DNA of 64,000 nucleotides. Origin: Cytospora piceicola (lineage: Eukaryota > Ascomycota > Sordariomycetes > Diaporthales > Cytosporaceae). Positions 57,371 through 64,000 of this stretch are shown here, in pieces. The notes beneath the pieces are model-generated. The model was not told the origin of the DNA. It did no database searches and saw only the letters and a program-made list of their open reading frames with translations. The first letter of the stretch is position 1. Each line of letters starts with the position of its first letter. The DNA lies in contig JALQBC010000001.1 of NCBI GenBank assembly GCA_023375675.1, forward strand, positions 1,612,001-1,676,000. The letters run 5' to 3'. A program made the position numbers and the translations under genes.

Positions 57371-57985
57371 CTAAACGGACGAATTGTCCTCCGTCCCAGC
57401 AGCTCTCGCACCAGCTCCCCCATCGACATCAACACCGGCTTTGCGGTCCTGTTTGATCGCCTCGCGGGCTTCGGCCTGCTCTGCCTTCTTCCTGTCAAGT
57501 TGTTAGCCGCGTATGGAACAGAATCCTTCAATGGATTTCCTTCCACATAGTAGCACTCCCCCCTCAAGACCGAAACAAAACACCACTTACTTGTCCAGAT
57601 CACTAGAAAAGTCATCAATCTTGACCTCCGCATCCCCAGGCGCCTTCTGCATACCACTCTTCCGCTCCACGGCGTCCGCAACCTTGCCCTCGCCTAGCGT
57701 GGCCATCTGCTCCGCGTCCACGTTCTCGTTCTGCGCCTTGTCGCTGTCTCCGCCCCGGCTGGTATTCCTCGCCTCTGTCGCGTCGGCGGGCTCGCCGCCC
57801 CGGACGCCGCGACCTAGGGAGCTGAAGGTGCCTTCCCCGGCGTGTTCGGAGGGGACTGCATGGGCTGTGCTGGATGTCTGTTTGGAGGTGTTCTGTGTGG
57901 CGGCCCTCTTCTCGACGGGCTCCTTGGTGACGGGGTTGTCCGCCTGGGTGTAGGCGTCGATGTTTGAGGGTTGTGGGGCGGCCAT
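57371..57985 (-). CDS. Small hydrophilic protein of unknown function, 171 aa
   Basis: Exons 57985-57591 and 57491-57371 join in frame. It begins MAAPQPSNIDAYTQADNPVT. The sequence is highly charged, low in hydrophobic residues and cysteine-free. The second exon (KKAEQAEAREAIKQDRKAG) is an amphipathic helix with an acidic end. It is probably disordered in isolation. I do not recognise a named family; the composition resembles fungal stress- or conidium-related hydrophilic proteins, which is only a compositional remark. Confidence 0.7.
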
Positions 57986-59398
57986 GATGGAGGAAGTGGT
58001 GGTGGTTGTGGTTGTGGATCTGGTTGACTTCAAAAGGTTCCGAGGTTGTGAGCAATGTCTCCCGGATTTGGTAAATTCCAGTAATGCAAGTTGTAGGTAC
58101 CAAATCCTAACCTTTGGGTTACTTCCAATAAGTGAGTTTTTTATGTCTGCGGTTTGCAGCAATTGTTTTCCAAGTCTCGTCTTGACAGTGACGTTTGTTG
58201 ATAAGAAGGTCAATCACCACTCAAGCAGCAACTCAGTGACATGACACTTTGATGACGTCGTGCCGCGCAGCGGATATCAAGTGCTGCAAAGGCGACGATG
58301 CACGGTCTCGATAACTTTCCATTCATTACCTTTGAGAATTAGCAAGTCAGCTAGTCACCTGTGACTTTCTTTTATGGAACTGACTTCTCATGGGCAGTCA
58401 TTCCGAATTCTGGTGGGCGACTGCAATGGGAGACCTCCACAACCAGCAAGCAACAAGTCTAGAGAAAATGGTAGCCATATGCCCGAGTCCCCCTTGATCC
58501 TTTACGATGCACTCAGCTCTTATATCTCACTATCGTCTACGACCAAACGAACGAGCGTTCTCTTCCCTCTCCTCTCCTTCATCAGGCCTACTCCGTCTGG
58601 ACGATTTTTATCAATCTCGTCGGTTGATAAAGCCCAATTGGGCCTGGTGACTGTACTAAGCCAGCTCCACCTCACCTTGTGATAGTTGATCAGCTCAACA
58701 AATGCTCAACCAATGCATCCACATGTATATCCTTTAGTCGATGGTACCAGCAGGACTGATCTCTTTAGGCGACTTGTCTCAATATTGACACTACACAGAA
58801 AGCCCTCAACCAGATTCTAGGCTTACCACGTACTTGTAAGTCGAATGGTCAGACAGACACCAGAGCATAGCGGAAGACACTCGACCATCTATCCACCTGC
58901 GTCTTGCACCCGCGGCCGACCATACCGGGGATATCACCAGCCTTCGTTTCAATGGAGCGCTCAACGGTCTCCCAGTTGATGCGGGAGAAGTCTTTTGCTT
59001 CTTTGGTCAGCAAGGTGTACCGAGGAACCACCCACACTGGTGACATGCTGCTCGACTGCGTGTTCATTGTTAGGCCCGTTAAAAGCTACCCACTAAACCG
59101 CCGGCACGAGGCTCGAAGAACGGCGGCCTTTGCAGCACGTACTGGTGCGGCGACCTCCCACCGAACCAACCCGCGGTCAAGGACTACCCTACCAATATTG
59201 TCCCGCGGATGGCCGAGCACTTCGAAGACGAGAAGGGTAGCTCTCGTTTCTTCCTCCACCGCGTGCCGCAGAGTTCCAAAATCACCAGCACCGTCTTTCA
59301 AAGTAGCAGCATCGAGGATTACGACGATGTTGAAGCCAGAGACACTCACCACTGAGACCTAGTGAGATTCCTCAACCGGGCCATGGTGTCGGTCTGGG
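57986..59398. other. Mostly non-coding; one weak minus-strand candidate
   Basis: Minus-strand frames at 59086-59352 (starts MVSVSGFNIVVILDAATL) and 58849-59067 are coding-like in composition, but no intron joins them in phase, so no gene is called. Confidence 0.35.
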
Positions 59399-59776
59399 GC
59401 GGAGGATGCTGACAGATACTTCAGGGGTATGGTTGAAAATCACGAGGGCAAGGTGAATGGGTTAGATGACCTGTTGAGCAGCTTTTGAAAGAAGCATGGG
59501 CCGCGTCCTGTTGAGTAGGAGATGTTAGAGTTTGGCTTTGATCGGAAGAGCTTGGAGGAGGGGTACGTAAGTGGGATTGTGGCCGGTTCTAGAGCTTGGG
59601 AGGCGGGCTTCAGGAGTAAGGATAGGATTGCGTGGTCGTCAAGATCGGAAGCTTGTGAAGCGGACATCAAAAGGACGTTCAAGCTGGCATTTGACAAACA
59701 TGGGGAGAGAATCGCCAATGTGTATTGGACTCAGTGTTGGCAGGTTCTGGAAGGCAAATACCAGCCACCCACTTAA
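59399..59776 (+). pseudogene. Remnant of an M61/PDZ-like C-terminal region
   Basis: One plus-strand frame is protein-like throughout but carries TGA at 59486-59488 and TAG at 59516-59518. The part after the stops, EFGFDRKSLEEG, VSGIVAGSRAWEAGF, DRIAWSSRSE and NVYW...CWQVLEG, resembles the PDZ-like C-terminal region of fungal glycyl-aminopeptidase (M61)-like proteins. The catalytic part is absent upstream. An intron of about 66 bases (59452-59518, GTGAAT...TAG) could remove both stops, but it would also delete residues that look family-like. Confidence 0.45.
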
Positions 59777-60180
59777 TGCCAAAGGCTTTTATTCTGGGCA
59801 GTCCAGATACACCAACGACTCTAAATAGGAACCTGGCCCCTTCCAAGCCTTCCAAGGTTCATGTATGATCCCATGGGGAGGTATCTGTTGATAGTAGGTA
59901 TGTGAGGACCACCGGTACGAAAGTACCTAGGTACCTAAGTACCAATCTGGAACGGTCCAGGTCAACGTAATGATCCCTGACGTCCACACTGGTACCCGCA
60001 ACGGTCTTCTCAAACGGACCCACCAACAGCCAATCGATATGTCTTGATAAGATGAAGACCCCACTAAATTTTCTTTCTCGACTTCGGGTTCAAATGTTCG
60101 TTCCCCTCGACTCTGCTACTTTCTTCTGTATACAGTATACAGTCTGCACCTTTCTCTGTCAGACTGCACCAAGAACAAAC
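59777..60180. other. Intergenic, DBP7 promoter
   Basis: Contains palindromic TACCTA-type repeats at 59934. The open frame runs upstream of the helicase start to 60052 without family resemblance. Confidence 0.4.
59934..59943. repeat. Intergenic palindrome TACCTAGGTA, copy 3
   Basis: Identical to 29693 and 40282; followed directly by CCTAAGTACC. About 240 bases upstream of DBP7. Confidence 0.8.
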
Positions 60181-62571
60181 ATGGCGGATGATCTCGTACT
60201 CAACCTCGCTCCGGCCGGGTCTGCCGGTCCAGTCCAACAGAAATTCAAATACATCGGTGGCTCGTGGAGAGACCGCCGAAATGCAAAGAAGAAGGACTTA
60301 GGAATCGAGAAGAAGCCGAGATCGAACGGACCAGCAACTGGTTCCAATGCCGAAGACCCTTCGTTCCCCTCCTCAGATCGACCAGCGAAAAGACCAAGGA
60401 CCGACGAAGGAGGCGTCTATCGTCTACCAGGAGGAACAGGAGCCAGCGACCCAAACTTCCAGGTCGCCTCGAAGCTGTTCACCTCGAATCCTGAAGCCAA
60501 GACAGTGTTCGAAAACACCAAGAAGGAGGAAGACCCAGAACTCACAAAACCGTCCAACGCCCCGCTTTCAGATGAGGCATCCAATTTCCACGCCTTGGGA
60601 CTGTCGCGAAGGATAGCCCAGCATCTTTCTACAAAGCTCGAGATGAAAGCACCTACATCTATTCAAAAGAACACGATACCCCAACTCATCGAAGGTGACG
60701 ACGACGCCTTTCTGCAAGCACAGACTGGTTCCGGAAAGACGCTGGCATACCTGCTTCCCATTGTGCAGCGAATCTTGGCCCTCACCCGCAAGGACGATGG
60801 GAGCGGTACCGGCGCGAATATCAACAGAAACTCGGGATTGTTCGCAATCGTTCTTGCGCCGACCCGAGAGCTCTGCAAACAGATTTCTGTGGTCCTGGAG
60901 AAGCTTCTGCGGTGCTGCCCCTGGCTTGTGAGCACTTCCGTCATGGGAGGCGAGAGCAAGCATTCGGAAAAGGCACGCCTTCGGAAGGGTTGCAACATCC
61001 TCATTGCCACACCCGGTCGTCTGACGGATCACCTCGACAACACCGAGACGCTGGACGTCGGCACAGTGCGATGGCTCGTCCTCGATGAGGGAGATCGAAT
61101 GATGGAGATGGGTTTCGAGCAGGACTTGAAAAGGATCGTGGGTGCGGTCAGGAAAGAGCCTCTGAAGCACACAAACAAGGACGGCGTGGTTTTGGACGTG
61201 GCCATGCCCAAGAGGAGAGTCACGGTTCTCTGTTCTGCTACCATGAAGTCGAACGTCACCAAGCTCGGCGAGATCAGTTTGCAGGATGCTGTCCTAATCA
61301 CTGCCGCCAAGGACGGTAAAGAGGAAGACATGAACAACGAAGCCGTCTTCGCCGCACCTGCCCAACTCAAGCAGATATATTTGGTCGTCCCCTCCAAGTT
61401 GCGCCTGGTCACGTTGATAGCCTACCTGAAGGACTCATTCGCCCGGAAGGGCTCAGTCATGAAGGCTATCGTCTTCATCTCCTGCGCCGACTCCGTCGAC
61501 TTCCACTTCGACATCCTCAAATCTCCCGCACCAGACCAGCTACCCCCTCCAAGCTCACCGGACGAGAAGGAGAAAACGGCGGACCCGCACACCGCCGCAA
61601 GCGTCCACCCAGCAGCATACATCACCTCCCTCGCAAACCCCCGCATCCTTCTGCACAAGCTCCACGGCTCCCTCACCCAACAAGCCCGTACCGCAACTCT
61701 CCGCTCCTTCTCCAACTCGAAGGACCCCGCCGTGCTCATCACCACCGACATCTCCTCCCGCGGTCTTGACGTGCCGTCAGTGGAGCTCGTCATCGAGTAC
61801 GACCCCGCCTTCGCCGTGGCCGACCACGTCCACAGGATCGGACGTACGGCGCGTGCGGGCCGGCCCGGAAAGGCCGCCCTCTTCCTGCAGCCCGGCTGCG
61901 AGGAGGGATACATCAGCATGCTCCCGACCACGCCGCCCGCGACGGCCCAGTCCTACGAGACGGTGCTGCAGAGGGGCCTCGCGACGGCCGTCCAGATGCC
62001 CGCGATCCCCGGCAGGGGGGACGACGGCGACGACCAGCCGCCGCAGAAGCAGAGCCCGCACGCCCGGGCCGAGGCCCTGCAGCTGCACATGGAGCAGCGG
62101 GTCCTCGCGTCCGAGCCCCCGAAGCCCGCCGCCGGCAAGGGGCGGAGGCAGCAGGCCCCCGCGCCGAAGCCGTCCGGCGGCGCGGCGCTCATCGACGCCG
62201 CGCGGCAGGCCTTCAGGTCGCACATCCGGGCGTACGCCACGCACGTCAAGGACGAGAGGCACGTGTTCGATATCCAGCAGCTGCACCTGGGCCACATCGC
62301 CAAGAGCTACGGCCTGCGGGAGGCGCCGGGTGGTATCGGTGGCGGCACCCAGAGGAGGACGCACAAGGGCAAGATCGGAAGTGGGAGGACTTTTGCCACT
62401 TCTGGTGCCTCGAGCGGTGCTGCTGGTGCTGTTGCTGGTGTCAAGAGGAAGGCTCGTGGCGACTCGGATGACGAGGGAGGTGTTTCGGCCGTGGACGAGG
62501 AGGCTGCCAGGAGGAAGATGGAGCAGATGCTCAAGAAGATGAACGCGGCTAGTGAGTTCAACATTGCATAA
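60181..62571 (+). CDS. DBP7: ATP-dependent RNA helicase DBP7
   Basis: A single exon of 796 residues starting at the Met at 60181 (AACATGGCGGATG). Motifs in order: Q-motif region APTSIQKNTIPQL, I AQTGSGKT (180-187), Ia APTREL, Ib TPGR (277-280), II LDEGDR (302-305 DEGD), III CSATMKS, then in the second domain TDISSRGLDVPSVELVI and HRIGRTARAG. The Lys/Arg-rich N-terminus with KFKYIGGSWRDRR and the DEGD variant of the DEAD box are typical of Dbp7, a nucleolar helicase for early 60S ribosome assembly. The third quarter (61550-62330) is unusually GC-rich. AATAAA lies 86 bases after the stop (62657-62662). Confidence 0.93.
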   Translation: MADDLVLNLAPAGSAGPVQQKFKYIGGSWRDRRNAKKKDLGIEKKPRSNGPATGSNAEDPSFPSSDRPAKRPRTDEGGVYRLPGGTGASDPNFQVASKLFTSNPEAKTVFENTKKEEDPELTKPSNAPLSDEASNFHALGLSRRIAQHLSTKLEMKAPTSIQKNTIPQLIEGDDDAFLQAQTGSGKTLAYLLPIVQRILALTRKDDGSGTGANINRNSGLFAIVLAPTRELCKQISVVLEKLLRCCPWLVSTSVMGGESKHSEKARLRKGCNILIATPGRLTDHLDNTETLDVGTVRWLVLDEGDRMMEMGFEQDLKRIVGAVRKEPLKHTNKDGVVLDVAMPKRRVTVLCSATMKSNVTKLGEISLQDAVLITAAKDGKEEDMNNEAVFAAPAQLKQIYLVVPSKLRLVTLIAYLKDSFARKGSVMKAIVFISCADSVDFHFDILKSPAPDQLPPPSSPDEKEKTADPHTAASVHPAAYITSLANPRILLHKLHGSLTQQARTATLRSFSNSKDPAVLITTDISSRGLDVPSVELVIEYDPAFAVADHVHRIGRTARAGRPGKAALFLQPGCEEGYISMLPTTPPATAQSYETVLQRGLATAVQMPAIPGRGDDGDDQPPQKQSPHARAEALQLHMEQRVLASEPPKPAAGKGRRQQAPAPKPSGGAALIDAARQAFRSHIRAYATHVKDERHVFDIQQLHLGHIAKSYGLREAPGGIGGGTQRRTHKGKIGSGRTFATSGASSGAAGAVAGVKRKARGDSDDEGGVSAVDEEAARRKMEQMLKKMNAASEFNIA

Positions 62572-63601
62572 ATATAATGGGTTGGGTTTTCGGGTGGTTT
62601 TCGGTTGCGTATTTTACACCTCTCTTTCCTATCTCTATAGTTCTATACATGTAGGCAATAAACAGAAGAGATACCCGGTATTTCTCCACGTTATGTGATT
62701 GTTAGTATTGTGCTGTTTATTCTACGCGATGTATTCCATCCACGTCATACCTTTCAGAACCTCTCAGTGCATGGCATCGCTCGACGGCAAGGAAGATAAC
62801 GCATGAAGCCTAGACATTAGGAGCCTCTGGCACAACAAAACACAAGGCACGTGCTAAGGATCGAACGATAGTTTCTTGTAGACCATGTTCTTGACATTAT
62901 AAACGTCTAAGAGGGGTATTGTGATACACAAGCGACATTCCTATCCAGCCATCATCACTCATACAATACATAAACCGGTCTATGTCTGTACCGATGATGA
63001 CCGCCCGACCGACCGCCCGACCGTCCAACCGACCGACGTTCCCAAACCCCCCCCTATTCCGTTCGTTGTCGCTTGGTAAAGTATGTCCATATTCTTTTTC
63101 GCCGCCAGGATATGCAGAGTGGAGATTGGTCTATATGTTGCAACAGCAACAAGATGCAGGAAGATAGATGCTTCGACTGCTCGTGAACAAGATAAAGAAA
63201 AAGATTTCGGAAACCCGCAAGACAAAATCCCCTTTGCCCGGATTTCCCATTGCCGACCTTCCCGTGTCCGGTCCCATCCGATACCGTCCCTTGTGATCGC
63301 TCCGGGACCACGAGTCCAGCCCTCGATGTTCCCCTTAGCCAGCATGCCTCTGTAGGCGCGTCCAGTATGACACCGATAAAGAACTTTTTTTTTGCAAACC
63401 CGACCAACGCCCGCTACCCAGAAGACATAGAAATACAAGTGCCAAACCGGATACGACCACTTCATGCCGACCTCCCGGTCTTACAAGACCCCTTTCATAC
63501 ATGCTTGTTTCGCACACCGTATCACGGATGGGGTATCAAACAAGACAACAGCGAATTAGAGGCTCGACACAAAAGAAACAAAACAAGAACAACTTGAAAG
63601 T
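62572..63601. other. Intergenic, convergent 3' flanks
   Basis: 1 kb between DBP7 and the PPR gene. It has AATAAA at 62657 and CGACCGCC-like repeats at about 63000-63035. No gene. Confidence 0.5.
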
Positions 63602-64000
63602 TCACATAGCCACAGCAGCCGGCTCCTGCTCACTGCCAAGTAGTTCCACGACCTTGGTCACAACAGCACCGGGGTAGCCCCGGCCCATCATCTCCGTCAC
63701 AACGCCCTGCGCCTTTTCTCGTTGCTCAACAGCAAGGTACGCTCGTGTCATAGCCTCATAAGTGCTCGGCTCGCGACGGTCACGGCCAACAGCTCCGTAG
63801 ATGTCCTCGGCGCGAGAAATCTTGCCTTCTGAAGCCCAACCGTGAATGAGCGTATTGGCGATATAAGGTGTCAGATCGACCTTGCGGCGGCGCATCTCCA
63901 TAAGAAGCGGCTCGGTATCGGCGACACAGTGGTTGGCAACCATACTCTCGAAGATGGCTTGGAACAGGCCCGCAGAAGCAGTGATGGTGGGGTCATTGAT
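63602..64000 (-). CDS. PPR-repeat protein, C-terminal end
   Basis: The minus strand is open from the right edge to TGA at 63602 (132 residues). It has successive helical repeats of about 35 residues, such as LLMEMRRRKVDLTPYIANTL, IHGWASEGKISRAEDIYGAV and YEAMTRAYLAVEQREKAQGV. This is the pattern of pentatricopeptide-repeat proteins, which in fungi mostly act on mitochondrial RNA. The N-terminus lies outside the window. Confidence 0.75.
   Translation of the reverse strand: MNDPTITASAGLFQAIFESMVANHCVADTEPLLMEMRRRKVDLTPYIANTLIHGWASEGKISRAEDIYGAVGRDRREPSTYEAMTRAYLAVEQREKAQGVVTEMMGRGYPGAVVTKVVELLGSEQEPAAVAM

Noticed and set aside
61777..62364. Long frames on both strands inside the helicase 3' half
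   Set aside because: GC-rich coding DNA of DBP7 leaves few stop codons in other frames; the helicase motifs fix the true frame.
1..64000. CRISPR arrays, prophage, intact transposase or retroelement genes
   Set aside because: No regularly spaced direct repeats and no integrase, reverse transcriptase or transposase motifs were seen on either strand.

Overview
The window looks like nuclear DNA of a filamentous ascomycete, most likely a Sordariomycete with a plant-associated life. Genes lie on both strands. Most are cut by short introns of about 45-120 bases with GT...AG ends and CTRAC/CTGAC branch sites. Families typical of Pezizomycotina recur: a Zn2Cys6 regulator, MFS carriers, 2EXR/F-box-like proteins, a Snf5 with a GATA-like finger, a Yvc1-type TRP channel and a CE8 pectin methylesterase. 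There is no sign of a bacterial operon, phage or CRISPR array.

Layout. 1-5 kb: a partial MFSD5-like transporter (-), a 2EXR/F-box-like protein (+) and a BED-like zinc-finger protein (+). 5-12.3 kb: a gene-poor stretch holding a decayed copy of a promoter, a frameshifted gene for a small secreted protein, one intact unknown gene and a 430-base block of short repeats. 12.3-21.6 kb: a 1377-aa secreted mucin-like subtilase, a 2-oxoglutarate dioxygenase and an S28 peptidase. 22.5-33 kb: Snf5/Sfh1, a small four-exon gene found only by splicing, a zinc-finger protein, a small secreted cysteine protein and a Yvc1 channel. 35-50 kb: secretory lipase, flavin monooxygenase, aldo-keto reductase, an unusual aquaglyceroporin, and a DHA2-type exporter divergent from an Acr-2-like Zn2Cys6 factor. 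50-64 kb: a 900-aa membrane protein, pectin methylesterase, a small charged protein, a broken M61/PDZ-like remnant, the DBP7 RNA helicase and the end of a PPR protein.

Function. Housekeeping genes (Snf5, DBP7, Yvc1, PPR) are mixed with secreted hydrolases (subtilase, S28, lipase, CE8) that fit growth on or in plant tissue. The FMO, AKR, MIP, MFS and regulator genes at 38-50 kb could be a small detoxification or catabolic neighbourhood, but no polyketide or peptide synthase lies among them.

The most unusual signals are: (1) a roughly 300-base 5' flank present twice, the upstream copy decayed and its start codon changed to ATA; (2) three exact copies of the 12-base palindrome TACCCTAGGGTA and three of the related 10-base TACCTAGGTA, all between genes; (3) the repeat block at 11.2-11.6 kb. 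All gene models were spliced by eye. Exon ends were checked for reading-frame consistency but not against transcripts.
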